From contig CAWIGD010000053.1 of the NCBI GenBank assembly GCA_963835165.1, positions 1-64,000 of the forward strand: a stretch of DNA of 64,000 nt. The letters are read 5' to 3'. Positions 44,515-53,242 of this stretch are shown piece by piece (position 1 is the stretch's first letter; each line of letters begins with the position of its first letter). Under the pieces are notes generated by a model. The model had not been told where the DNA came from. It was given only the letters and a program-made list of their open reading frames with translations, and ran no database searches. Source of the DNA: VAZQ01 sp963835165. Its GTDB lineage: Bacteria; Pseudomonadota; Alphaproteobacteria; Rhizobiales; Xanthobacteraceae. Made by a program: the position numbers and the translations under genes.

Positions 44515-44805
44515 CGACGCAGCCGCTGCGAATGGATCGGGCGGTTCTCCTGGGGTAGAGAGCCCGTTGAAGCTCTCGGACTGGCTCCCGGAAGGCCGCG
44601 ACGGCTGCAGCCCTCTCACTCCGCGGACGCACCTGCTGGCGGCACAGCGGGCGTGAGTTCTCACGCATTTGCCATTCACGAGATGCATACCGGCACCGCA
44701 TGCTTCGGGATTCCGTCCTCTGAGTGAGGCACTTCACATTCGCAGTGCCGCCACAAGCCTAACGTCCGAGCCTGAGATATCGCATCACCGTGGATGGAGG
44801 CGATC

Positions 44806-44949
44806 ATGTTGATCAAAGCTCAACGCACAGGGATCGTCGGTATCGCCGTCGTGGTCGCGATTGGCCTGCTCTGGTCGGTCGCCGTGATGTCCAAGTGGGT
44901 CCCCCTGGCCAGCGCGGAAATGAGGTCGGCCGCGGTTATCCAGCCCTAG
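44806..44949 (+). CDS. Small single-pass membrane protein
   Basis: A 47-residue protein with a good GGAGG site before ATG 44806. It begins MLIKAQRTGIVGIAVVVAIG, one transmembrane helix, followed by SVAVMSKWVPLASAEMRSAA. It appears to stop early: codons after the TAG continue in frame (NELVATRSGLAKAGRMG), suggesting the ancestral protein was longer and a stop arose. Function unknown. Confidence 0.5.
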   Translation: MLIKAQRTGIVGIAVVVAIGLLWSVAVMSKWVPLASAEMRSAAVIQP

Positions 44950-45143
44950 AACGAACTCGTCGCGACCCGATCCGGGCTCGCCAAGGCCGGCAGGATGGGC
45001 CGCCAACGCCTGTCGGGTGCACAAACCGGCCACGGCGTGGGGCTGTTGGCGTCAACGGCAGGTGTGCAGCGCCTAATGAACCCGGAAGACACCTTGAGCG
45101 ACACCAGAGGCAGCAAGACTAATTCACTCATGGGAACACGCCG

Positions 45144-45335
45144 ATGCCGCTGCTGACCAAGAAGATCGAGTTGTTTGAGAACCACGGTAGAGAATGCATG
45201 CAAGCCGCTGGGCGGAACAATGACCCCAAGCGGCGCGAGATGCTGCTCAAGCTAGCGCGCGAGTGGCTGAAGGGCGCAGAGGCGTTGCGAGCGGTAGAGA
45301 CGCGCCAGTGGGCTCGAGCGCAGGGAATGATCTAG
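45144..45335 (+). CDS. Small conserved protein (EC-x-LL-x-W family), copy 3
   Basis: A 63-residue helical protein, MPLLTKKIELFENHGRECMQ then AAGRNNDPKRREMLLKLARE, then WLKGAEALRAVE. It shares with the pair at 4.55-4.87 kb an EC pair, an ND/SD-P turn, a R-x-x-LL-x-x-A-x-x-W core and a trailing LA/GAEA helix. No membrane segment. Function unknown; its recurrence 40 kb away supports a real family. Confidence 0.7.
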   Translation: MPLLTKKIELFENHGRECMQAAGRNNDPKRREMLLKLAREWLKGAEALRAVETRQWARAQGMI

Positions 45336-45598
45336 CGTTCCCACGACACCCCTGCTTTGACTGCCGCGCATCGCTGTACCTCTACTGGCGCTGGGTAGGG
45401 TTTCAGCAGCAAGACCAAGTCAGCAGGCAACAGCTGACCCGGAAAGAGCCTGGTTAGCCTCATTCGTGTCTCAAAGGGCTGCGGCCCCGACCGTGCGGGT
45501 CCGCAGTAGCGCCATCACCTGACCGGCCGAGCAGAGCCTCGGCGTCCTTAGCGTGTATCCGCTCCCCATCGGATGTTGCGACAATCAAAAGCCCCCAC
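45336..45598. other. Short intergenic stretch
   Basis: About 260 bases between the small protein and the stop of the convergent secreted protein. No gene, repeat or clear terminator recognised. Confidence 0.3.
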
Positions 45599-46291
45599 TC
45601 ACTCGGGCACGACGGCCTTGGCATTGTCACCTGAAAAAAGTGCCGGCACGTCGAACTTGCCGGTCTGCAGGTCATATCTGCAGCGCCAGCCGTTCACCAC
45701 GCCGGTCTGCAGGGGTTTACGACCCTTGACGTCGGCATCCCCCGACAGGGTGATCAGAAGATAGCGGTTCGCGGGCCAATCGACGCCGAGCCCGCGATAG
45801 TTCTCTTCAAGCCCCTCCAGCAGATACGCCGAGGTGTGATACTCCGGCGCCTTCACGATCTTTCGCCAGTCGGGACGGGTCTTCAAATAGTCCCACGCCA
45901 GGTCGCCGAGCGGCTTCTTGCTCGCGCGCAAATAGCCCTGCGGCTTCAGGCGGTACAGATGGAGCGTCGACGTGCCCGAACCGATCTTTTGCACGCGAAC
46001 GATCCATTTCAGGTCGTTGGTGAAGATAAAATCCGCGGGATAGCCGGCCGGCTCCGGATCAAGCAGCGTGAATGTGCCCTGCCGGCGCACCCAGAACTGC
46101 CATTTCCAGTCGTCCGTATCCTTGTTCAGGTATTGCTCGATCGTTATCGCGCCGTTTGGCGATTTCTGGGTGTATTTCTCGTCGATCTTGTAACGAGCGG
46201 GCGGAGCCGCCGGTTGCGCCGCGGCGGCCCCACTGCAGACGCCGATACTGCAGGCAATGAGCAGGCCGATCCAAGATGTCCTACCCTTCAT
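45599..46291 (-). CDS. Conserved secreted protein of unknown function
   Basis: A 230-residue exported protein. The signal peptide is MKGRTSWIGLLIACSIGVCS, ending near AAAAQ. The mature part is well formed and tryptophan-rich: YTQKSPNGAITIEQYLNKDT, DDWKWQFWVRRQGTFTLLDP, ADFIFTNDLKWIVRVQKIGS. It reads like a beta-rich periplasmic domain and I recognise it as a recurring hypothetical in related genomes, with no assigned role. It is divergent from the TPR gene at 46410. Confidence 0.72.
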   Translation of the reverse strand: MKGRTSWIGLLIACSIGVCSGAAAAQPAAPPARYKIDEKYTQKSPNGAITIEQYLNKDTDDWKWQFWVRRQGTFTLLDPEPAGYPADFIFTNDLKWIVRVQKIGSGTSTLHLYRLKPQGYLRASKKPLGDLAWDYLKTRPDWRKIVKAPEYHTSAYLLEGLEENYRGLGVDWPANRYLLITLSGDADVKGRKPLQTGVVNGWRCRYDLQTGKFDVPALFSGDNAKAVVPE

Positions 46292-46409
46292 TTTCTGGCT
46301 CCTTTGATCCGGTCACGCGATTTCTTCCGTTTCCGTGTGAACTTTTGGTGACCGGGCCGCGACCAATCGGGCGCGGGGGTGGGCCAGTCAGACCCGCAAC
46401 GGAGCAGCC

Positions 46410-46998
46410 ATGCGTGCCCGGTGTTACGATTTTCGCCTTTCCGTGCTTGGCGGTGTCGCCATCGGCCTCTTGGCCTTCGCGGTGCCCGCAGTAGCAACCG
46501 TTACTTCGGGCGCCGCAGCCCTGGCCACGTCCCTCGACGATGCCTGGAGGGCCTGCAACGCGCCGCAGCTCTCCTCGGCCGACCGCATCGCCCATTGCAC
46601 CACGATCATCGAGTCGGACCGGGCCAAGCCCGTGGCCCTCGCGCAGGCGCTGACGGCGCGCGGATTCGGGTACGTCATCCAGAAGGATTTCGACCGCGCG
46701 CTCGCCGACTTCGACGCCGCGATCCGGAACAACCCGAAGCTCGCCGCCGCCTACTACTATCGGGCAGCCATCCAGATGCGGCGAGATCCGAAGGGTGCGC
46801 TCGCCGATATCAACAAGGCAATCTCGCTCAATCCGAGGGACCCCGACTATTTCCGCGAGCGCAGCTCGTTATACGCCAAGCGGAAGGAATATCCGCGCGC
46901 GATCGCGGACCTGACCACTGCGATCGGCCTCGCAAAGAAGCCGACGAGGGAATATTTCCTGCGCGGTGCCGCGTATGAGGATATCGGCCAGCGCGACA
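46410..46998 (+). pseudogene. TPR-repeat protein truncated by an IS1182-type element
   Basis: The first ~196 codons encode an exported TPR protein: a signal region (LGGVAIGLLAFAVPAVATV) then at least three TPR units (ALTARGFGYVIQKDFDRALA, AAYYYRAAIQMRRDPKGALA, DYFRERSSLYAKRKEYPRAI, REYFLRGAAYEDIGQRDR). After GQRDR, near base 46998, the sequence becomes the antisense of a transposase, and the open frame ends at 47078 in unrelated residues. The rest of the gene is gone. Confidence 0.82.
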
Positions 46999-48304
46999 GG
47001 TTTTGCACGATTGCGGCGAGGTGGAACTCGTCGCGCGCCCCCGACAGCCCTCTCAATCGCATGCGCTCAAAGCGATGATGGGTCTTGAGGTGGGCAAACC
47101 GCATCTCGACTTTCTTGCGCTCGTCGCGTGATTTGTCGAACTCCGGCGTACCCATCAGTGCGCGGGCGAGATCGCGGGCATCCTCGTTGATGTCACGTGT
47201 GACCTTGCGAAAGAGCATCTTCGGACAGCATTGCTGTTTGAGTCGACATGCATCGCAATCGCGCTTGGACGCGAGGTAGCGCAGGATGTGGTCGTCACCA
47301 ACGTTGCCCGTCGTCGTGAGCAACTTACCGGCAGGGCAGACATAGACGTTGCGCGCCCGGTCGAACGTGAAGTCGCTGCGTGAGAAGGTGCCGTCCTCTC
47401 GGGTGCTTTTGTCCCAAACTGGGATTTGCGGTGCGATGCCAGCACTGACCAGCCAGCCGAGGAACTTGCCGGTGCCGTAGGCCGTATCGGCGGCGAGACG
47501 TTGCGGCTTGAGCCCCATGCGCGCTTCGGTCCGCTCAATCATCCTCCTGGCGGCGGCGACCTCGTCGAAAGTTCGCGCCGGCGTGGCCTCGACATCCACG
47601 ATGATGCTGCTCTCCATGTCGATCAGATAATTAAGCCCGTAACCGAACTGCACACGCTTGTTCGCCTTTGCGGTCCATGCCGAGCACGGGTCGCTTAAGG
47701 AGATCACCTTCGGGGGCTTGCGGTCGGTAGTGGGGTCGTCATCGTCGATTGCTCCCAGGAACTCGGCGACCGCGCGTGTCTGGCGCTCCGGTGCCGACCA
47801 ATCCGCTTCCTCGGGCGGGACCCCGCGATACCGGCTGGCGTCCGCTTCCATAACACTGGCATCGACGGCAAAGCCTTGGCCCTTGACCAGGCCTGCATCC
47901 ATGCAGGCTCGAACCACCGCCTCAAACACATGGCGGAAGAAGTCGCTCTCCCGGAACCGGCCATGGCGATTGACTGAGAACGTCGAGTGATCGGGAACGC
48001 TGTCGTCGAGGTCGAGCCCGCAAAACCACCGAAAAGCCAGATGCAGTTCGACTTCCTCGCACAGCCTCCGCTCAAAGCGGATGCCATAGCAGTAGCCCAC
48101 GATCAGCATCCGGATCATAAGCTCTGGATCAATCGAAGGCCGGCCGATCTCGCTGTAGAAGGGTGCCAGCTTCTCACGAAGTCCAGCCAGCAGCCGTGTC
48201 ACCACCGGATTGATCCGGCGCAGCAAATGACCTCTCGGAATGCGCTGTTCAAGGTTGAACAGGTAGAACAAATGGCTCTGATCGCCCGTCTGCCGACCCA
48301 TCAT
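46847..48304 (-). CDS. IS1182-family transposase, C-terminus replaced
   Basis: The 485-residue frame begins MMGRQTGDQSHLFYLFNLEQ. Domains: an N-terminal DUF772-type region (YSEIGRPSIDPELMIRMLIV), the DDE catalytic core with FAVDASVMEADASRYRG and AADTAYGTGKFLGWL, and a Cys-rich block (CDACRLKQQCCPKM). Homology ends at EFHLAAIVQNL near residue 436. The last 49 residues are read from the antisense of the TPR gene. Loss of the C-terminus and terminal repeat probably makes the element immobile. Confidence 0.85.
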   Translation of the reverse strand: MMGRQTGDQSHLFYLFNLEQRIPRGHLLRRINPVVTRLLAGLREKLAPFYSEIGRPSIDPELMIRMLIVGYCYGIRFERRLCEEVELHLAFRWFCGLDLDDSVPDHSTFSVNRHGRFRESDFFRHVFEAVVRACMDAGLVKGQGFAVDASVMEADASRYRGVPPEEADWSAPERQTRAVAEFLGAIDDDDPTTDRKPPKVISLSDPCSAWTAKANKRVQFGYGLNYLIDMESSIIVDVEATPARTFDEVAAARRMIERTEARMGLKPQRLAADTAYGTGKFLGWLVSAGIAPQIPVWDKSTREDGTFSRSDFTFDRARNVYVCPAGKLLTTTGNVGDDHILRYLASKRDCDACRLKQQCCPKMLFRKVTRDINEDARDLARALMGTPEFDKSRDERKKVEMRFAHLKTHHRFERMRLRGLSGARDEFHLAAIVQNLSRWPISSYAAPRRKYSLVGFFARPIAVVRSAIARGYSFRLAYNELRSRK

Positions 48305-48434
48305 GGCAAGCCTCCGCCACTGATAGCCTCAAGCAGACGGAATCATTGTTCGCTGATGAGCGCGAGCCCTTTTTCAACGCTATCGGTCAGAAACGGACTG
48401 TCGTAGTCCAACCACGCCATGTCCACTGTTCCCC
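46998..48434 (-). mobile_element. IS1182-family element, 3'-truncated
   Basis: The element carries one transposase gene (46847-48304 as read, real up to about 46998). Its 3' end, including the last ~40 codons and terminal repeat, is missing at the junction with the TPR gene. The upstream side runs from 48305 to the left end of the IS30 element at 48435. I could not define its terminal inverted repeats. Confidence 0.7.
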
Positions 48435-49656
48435 GGTGATCTCAACCGATCGACGCAACACCTTCTAATCTTGCTGGATAAGGAGGTGGCAGATGGTGAC
48501 GTCACGGATATTGTTCACGGCGAAGCAGAAGGATGAACTTTGGGAGCGCTGGAAGAACGGACAAAGTGTGTTAGCCATCTCCCGGGCGCTGGAAAGGAGG
48601 AACAAGACCGGCGTCCAGCGGATCGTGGCTCTCAATGGAGGGATCGCTCCGGCGCCGCGTTGCAGAGCTGTGGCGGCATTGAAGCTTGAGGAGCGCGAAG
48701 AGATTTCCCGTGGGATTGCGGCCGGCCGGTCGGTCCGTCGGATCGCACGAGGTCTCAAACGATCGCCATCGACGATAAGCCGGGAGATTCGACGCAACGG
48801 CGGTTCGCAGACTTACCGTGCAAACCGGGCCGAGAGGAGCGCCTGGGAGCGGGCGCTGCGCCCTAAGCCTTGTCGCCTGGCGCTCCATGGGGAGTTACGA
48901 TGGCGCGTGGCGCAGAAGCTTGCGCTGCAATGGTCGCCAGAGCAGATCTCCGGTTGGCTGAAGCAGCAGTTCCCGACCGACCGAGACATGCGGATATCCC
49001 ACGAAGCGATCTATCGCAGTCTCTTTGTTCAGACGCGCGGCGTGCTGAAGAAGGAGCTGACGGCACAGTTGCGTACAAGGCGGCAGATGCGTCACGCCAA
49101 AGGCGGCAAGGCCAAGAATGGACAGGGGCACATACTCGATATGGTCTCTATCCGCGACAGACCCGCCGAGGCCGAGGATCGCGCAGTTCCTGGCCATTGG
49201 GAAGGAGATCTTCTTACCGGAGCAAGCGACACGCACATCGTGACGCTCGTCGAACGCCACAGCCGCTTTACGATGCTCGTCAAGCTTCCAAGGAAGGACA
49301 CGACGACTGTGGTTGCCGCGCTCGCTAAGCACATCCGCAAATTGCCCGAGCAGCTACGACGCTCCCTGACGTGGGACCAAGGCAAGGAGATGTCTGGCCA
49401 CAAACGCTTCACGGTTGCCACCAACGTGCAGGTTTACTTCTGTGATCCGCGCAGTCCATGGCAGCGTGGCAGCAACGAGAACACCAACGGCCTGCTGCGA
49501 CAGTACTTCCCGAGAGGAACCGATCTCTCGCGCTTCTCCCAGGCCTACCTCAATGGCATTGCTCTGAGGCTCAATCAACGCCCGCGAAAGACCTTGGCCT
49601 TCGAAACCCCTGCCAATAGACTGCAACTGGTGTTGCACTGACCGATTGAACTCACC
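48435..49656 (+). mobile_element. IS30-family insertion sequence
   Basis: A complete-looking element of about 1.22 kb. The left end GGTGATCTCAACCGATCGAC (48435 on) and the right end read inward GGTGAGTTCAATCGGTCAGT form imperfect ~28-bp inverted repeats, both running to GCAACACC. The single transposase gene fills the interior. A possible 3-bp CCC target duplication flanks it. Confidence 0.85.
48493..49641 (+). CDS. IS30-family transposase
   Basis: A 382-residue DDE transposase, the usual IS30 length. The N-terminus has helix-turn-helix segments (RSVRRIARGLKRSPSTISRE, IRRNGGSQTYRA). The catalytic core shows GHWEGDLLTGASDTHIVTLV (first Asp), SLTWDQGKEMSGHKRF (second Asp) and SPWQRGSNENTNGLLRQYFP (Glu). 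All catalytic residues are present and the frame is intact, so it may be active. AAGGAGG lies just before the ATG. Confidence 0.94.
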   Translation: MVTSRILFTAKQKDELWERWKNGQSVLAISRALERRNKTGVQRIVALNGGIAPAPRCRAVAALKLEEREEISRGIAAGRSVRRIARGLKRSPSTISREIRRNGGSQTYRANRAERSAWERALRPKPCRLALHGELRWRVAQKLALQWSPEQISGWLKQQFPTDRDMRISHEAIYRSLFVQTRGVLKKELTAQLRTRRQMRHAKGGKAKNGQGHILDMVSIRDRPAEAEDRAVPGHWEGDLLTGASDTHIVTLVERHSRFTMLVKLPRKDTTTVVAALAKHIRKLPEQLRRSLTWDQGKEMSGHKRFTVATNVQVYFCDPRSPWQRGSNENTNGLLRQYFPRGTDLSRFSQAYLNGIALRLNQRPRKTLAFETPANRLQLVLH

Positions 49657-49718
49657 CCCTGAAACCGGACATTGGTCAGTGCGGTCGGGATGTCCCCTTT
49701 GTGCCAAAAGGAGACTGG

Positions 49719-49799
49719 CCTCTCGATCACCTCGTCGGCGCGGTCGAGCAGCGTGATGGGGAAAGTGAGGCCCAGTGTCTTGGCGGAGTTATCAAGCAT
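49719..49799 (-). pseudogene. 3' stub of an ABC_sub_bind solute-binding protein gene, second scar
   Basis: Directly after the stop of the TPR-domain gene, the minus strand reads SAKTLGLTFPITLLDRADEV then IE, again the C-terminus of the PF04392 family. The normal stop is lost and the frame runs on. The stub is bounded on the other side by the IS30 element about 60 bases away. Together with the stubs at 43920 and the intact gene at 53239, it shows repeated breakpoints near the ends of this gene family. Confidence 0.72.
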
Positions 49800-51441
49800 T
49801 TTTCAACCTTGCCTTGGCTTTGACTAGATCCGTGGTGTCAAACCCCTCGCTAAAATATCCGTAAATCTCGCCGAGTTGCGAGCGATACTTGTCGGCGTTT
49901 TGTCTCAGCTCGTACAGATCATAAATACTCACACAAAGTTTAAGTTCAAGGGATTTGGCTTTCTGTTCGCGCGCAACCTTAAGTCCCTTAGACAAATAAC
50001 GCTCTGCCTGATCCAGATCTCGACGTGATCGCAGATATGTTTCTCCGAGCAAGCGGTATATTTCAGCCTCGTAAAAGCGTTCGGAGTTTCCATCGTTGAG
50101 CCTCAATTTTGCCTGGTCCAAGAAGCTGAACGCTTGTTCGTACTGTTCATTCTTTATGCATACATCCGCCAGTAACCCAAGAGTATACGACTCAAACAAT
50201 AAGGCGTCCGTGGCCCGTTCTTTTTCCAAACCTGCCTGAATCCCGGCAATGCCTTTCTCAAACTCGCCTTGCCGGGCAGTTGCCCATCCGCGCAAAATCA
50301 AAGCCATGGCCAGATAGTGCACAAATTCATGCTCTTCGCAGAGTGCGATGGCCTCGTCAGCCTGGCGTGCAACAATGTCAGCCTCACCGCGAAACTGATG
50401 CACCCGGAGGCTTATCGTTCGTGCCATTGCCTCGCTAAACGGATGTTGAGCTGTATCTGCATAACGACGGGCCTCGGCGCAAATCCGCAACGCCTGATCG
50501 GGATAGCCGAGCAACCACAGGGCCATGCCATCGTATAACCTTACATGAACACGCGGGTCTTGCGCTGACAGGTCAAGATACGCCGCGGCCCTGCTGTCTT
50601 CACACATGCTAATGCTGTGTTCTAACGCCGCGTGGGCAGCGGCAAATTTCCCGCGCGCAAATAGGGTAAACCCTAAAGCTTCGTGGGCAAGAACCTTGAA
50701 AACCGAGTCATCTGCATTCTCGGCTGTATTCACCAAATGTTCGGCAACGGCTTGAGCTTCACCAAGCGCTGCACGAAGGAAATTCCAGGTCCACAGACCA
50801 AACACCGCAGGCAAGGTATGCTCGTCGAACCCACTTTCTTTGCACAGCTGGAGTGCTCGCGTATACGCATGCTTCACACTATCAATGCTCCAGCCCTTAA
50901 TCGCCCGGAGGGAGTGGCCGAGCGACGTTTGAAGCAGCAACTCCGACTTGTTGCGTAGCATCGGATCGTCAATTTTGGGAAGGAGCTCCAAACCACGAGC
51001 AAGATGGTTTAATGCCTCGGCATTGGCCGAGCGTCGGGCTGCCTGCTGTCCAGCCTTGAGCCAGTAATCGATGGCGGGTTCAACGAGGCCGGCTGCCGTG
51101 AAGTGGTGTGCCACGATTTCCGGCTGGCTCGCCACGATGTCGGCAAACCTCTCCTCAAGTGCGCGCGCGATCTGGCCGTGCAATTGCTGTCGGCGGCTCT
51201 TGAGCAGGCTCTCATAGGCGGCATCCCGCACCAGCGCGTGCTTGAAGCTGTAAACGGCTTCCGGCAGCTCGCCACGGCGGAACACGAGCTCGGCCTGCTC
51301 GAGTTGGGCGAGCGCATGCTTCAATGCGGTCTCGTCGCGTCCCACCACCGCGCGCAGCAACGAATAGGAGAAGTCGCGCCCGATGGCGGCGCCGAATTGG
51401 GCGATCTCCCTCACCGGAGCCAGACGGTCGAGCCGCGACAT
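49792..51441 (-). CDS. TPR/MalT-like C-terminal half of a cyclase-ATPase signalling protein
   Basis: A 549-residue protein starting MSRLDRLAPVREIAQFGAAI. It is made of helical TPR-like repeats (SFKHALVRDAAYESLLKSRR, ALNHLARGLELLPKIDD, AEIYRLLGETYLRSRRDLDQ). In related organisms this segment is fused to the end of the adenylate/guanylate cyclase-AAA protein; the junction sequence LMARLDRLAPV normally continues the reading frame. Here the upstream gene stops and this one restarts at an ATG sharing one base (TGATG). It may therefore be a coupled separate subunit or the result of a frameshift. Confidence 0.82.
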   Translation of the reverse strand: MSRLDRLAPVREIAQFGAAIGRDFSYSLLRAVVGRDETALKHALAQLEQAELVFRRGELPEAVYSFKHALVRDAAYESLLKSRRQQLHGQIARALEERFADIVASQPEIVAHHFTAAGLVEPAIDYWLKAGQQAARRSANAEALNHLARGLELLPKIDDPMLRNKSELLLQTSLGHSLRAIKGWSIDSVKHAYTRALQLCKESGFDEHTLPAVFGLWTWNFLRAALGEAQAVAEHLVNTAENADDSVFKVLAHEALGFTLFARGKFAAAHAALEHSISMCEDSRAAAYLDLSAQDPRVHVRLYDGMALWLLGYPDQALRICAEARRYADTAQHPFSEAMARTISLRVHQFRGEADIVARQADEAIALCEEHEFVHYLAMALILRGWATARQGEFEKGIAGIQAGLEKERATDALLFESYTLGLLADVCIKNEQYEQAFSFLDQAKLRLNDGNSERFYEAEIYRLLGETYLRSRRDLDQAERYLSKGLKVAREQKAKSLELKLCVSIYDLYELRQNADKYRSQLGEIYGYFSEGFDTTDLVKAKARLKNA

Positions 51442-53141
51442 CAAAGAAGTTCTTGAAGGGTTGCCGGGATGGCGAGTGGCAGCAGTGGTCCATCGAGCCG
51501 ATAGCCCTCGGCATCCTCGACTAGGATGCCCGCTTCCAACACCGCTTTGGTGAGTTCCTCGACGAACAGCGGGTTGCCGTCAGTCTTGGCGACGATCTGT
51601 TTCATCACTTCGGCGGGCGGCACGCGACCGCCGGTCACTCGCGCGATCATGCTTTCAACGTCGTTGCTGTCGAGGCGACCGAGCGGCAAGGTGCCGACGT
51701 TGGGGAGACCAACCCACGGCGGCTCGAACTCCGGTCGAAATGTGAACAGTGCAAGGACCGGTAGTTGACGCACCCGCTCGACCATCAGATCGAGGAGCTC
51801 GAGGGAGGTGGCATCAGCCCAGTTCGCGTCCTCGAACACGAACAGGATCGGCTGCCGGCGGGCGAGACCCTCGAATTGATCGAGCAGTGCCGCGAGCGTC
51901 CGGCGGCGCTGCTGCGTAGGGCTGAGCGCCAGCGGCGGGTATCGCTCGCCGAACGGGATCGACAGTAGCGCAGCAAAAAGCGCCGCTACTCCTTGAACCC
52001 GCGATCCGCCCATGGCGAGGACCGCTTCCAGCTTGTCGAAGCGTTGCTCGGAGGTATCGTCGGCCTTAAACCCCGCCGCTCGCTCCAACTGGGCAATGAA
52101 CGGATGGAGCGCGCTGTTGGTGTGGTAGGGCGAGCATTGATAACGCAAGCGCGTGTGCAGCTCGCCGGCGATGCGCTCGGCGAGAGCCGCCACAAGGCGG
52201 GACTTGCCGATCCCCGGCTCGCCCGAGATCAGCACGACCTGCCCTTCGCCTTTCCAGGCGAGGCGTTGGCGTTCCAGCAGGAAGTAGAGCTCGTCCTCGC
52301 GGCCGATGAGATCGGTCAGACCCGTCGCGCGGACCGCCTCGAAGCGGCTCTCGGAATCGGACACGCCCTCCGCCACCCACGCCGCGACCGGCTCGGCAAT
52401 ACCCTTGACTTCGTGCCGGCCCAGGTCGCGCAGACGGAACAGATCGCCGAGCAGCCGGCGCGTTGAGGCGGCGACGACGATCGTCCCGGGCTCGGCCAAA
52501 GCCAGAAGGCGGGCTGCAACGTTCGGCGTCTCCCCGACCACGGCGTGCTCGCGCAATGCACCCTCGCGACTGAGCTCGCCGATCACCACCACGCCGGTCG
52601 CGATGCCAATGCGGACCGCGAGCGGTTCCGCGGCGCGCGTCTCGAGTCGGGCAACCGCGGCAATGATATCGAGCCCCGCCCGTACGGTTCGTTCGGCATC
52701 GTCTTCGTGCGCGATTGGATAACCGAAATAGGCCAATATCCCGTCGCCCCGGAACTCGGCGAGAAACCCGTCATAGGTTCGCGTAATACGGGCACAGGCG
52801 GCGTGATAGGCATCGGTCACGACGCGCATGTCCTCCGGATCGAGTCGGGCCGATAGGGCAGTCGAACCCACCAGATCGCAGATCATCACCGTGAGGTGAC
52901 GGCGCTCAGCGTCGTCACGCGAGACCGGTTCGGTCGCTGTTTCAGTCGCCGCAGGAGCCACCCCACCAAGCTCCGCGATCGCGCGCAGAATCTTGCGGCG
53001 ATGCCCAAGCAGAACGCCGAGGTCTTTAAGGTCTTGCTCCGTCAGATCGCGGACGACCGAGAGGTCAATGGCGTTCTCGGCGAAGCGTTGGGCGTACTCA
53101 CTCAAGCCGATCGATGCGAGCCACTCGGCGATGCCTTTCAT
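51441..53141 (-). CDS. Adenylate/guanylate cyclase with SAM and AAA ATPase domains
   Basis: A 566-residue multi-domain protein. A sterile-alpha-motif domain (residues 1-60, IAEWLASIGLSEYAQRFAEN) is followed by a class III nucleotide cyclase domain (about 80-250; metal sites Asp89 in CDLVGST and Asp133 in FRGDGILAYFG). An AAA/NB-ARC-like ATPase follows with the P-loop GEPGIGKS at 307-314 and FVFEDANWAD as Walker B. It should make a cyclic nucleotide in response to an unknown cue. It ends abruptly at LQELL, where homologues continue into the TPR part. Its start overlaps the stop of a 34-codon Tat-leader frame by four bases. Confidence 0.92.
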   Translation of the reverse strand: MKGIAEWLASIGLSEYAQRFAENAIDLSVVRDLTEQDLKDLGVLLGHRRKILRAIAELGGVAPAATETATEPVSRDDAERRHLTVMICDLVGSTALSARLDPEDMRVVTDAYHAACARITRTYDGFLAEFRGDGILAYFGYPIAHEDDAERTVRAGLDIIAAVARLETRAAEPLAVRIGIATGVVVIGELSREGALREHAVVGETPNVAARLLALAEPGTIVVAASTRRLLGDLFRLRDLGRHEVKGIAEPVAAWVAEGVSDSESRFEAVRATGLTDLIGREDELYFLLERQRLAWKGEGQVVLISGEPGIGKSRLVAALAERIAGELHTRLRYQCSPYHTNSALHPFIAQLERAAGFKADDTSEQRFDKLEAVLAMGGSRVQGVAALFAALLSIPFGERYPPLALSPTQQRRRTLAALLDQFEGLARRQPILFVFEDANWADATSLELLDLMVERVRQLPVLALFTFRPEFEPPWVGLPNVGTLPLGRLDSNDVESMIARVTGGRVPPAEVMKQIVAKTDGNPLFVEELTKAVLEAGILVEDAEGYRLDGPLLPLAIPATLQELL

Positions 53142-53242
53142 GGCATTTCCGGTCGGCCTGCGGGCCGTTGCTGCGCTTGCGCCGCGAGCGGCCACGCCGC
53201 CGCCGCGCCGCTGAGAAGCGTGATGAACTCGCGCCGCTTCAT
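53138..53242 (-). CDS. 34-codon orphan Tat-leader mini-gene coupling SBP to cyclase
   Basis: A short frame reads MKRREFITLLSG, four alanines, then WPLAAQAQQRPAG and a short tail. This is a typical twin-arginine signal peptide of the ABC_sub_bind family with no mature protein. Its ATG overlaps the stop of the solute-binding gene (ATGA), and its TGA overlaps the cyclase ATG (ATGA). It looks like the leader of a deleted second binding-protein gene, retained as a translational coupler. Confidence 0.6.
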   Translation of the reverse strand: MKRREFITLLSGAAAAWPLAAQAQQRPAGRPEMP

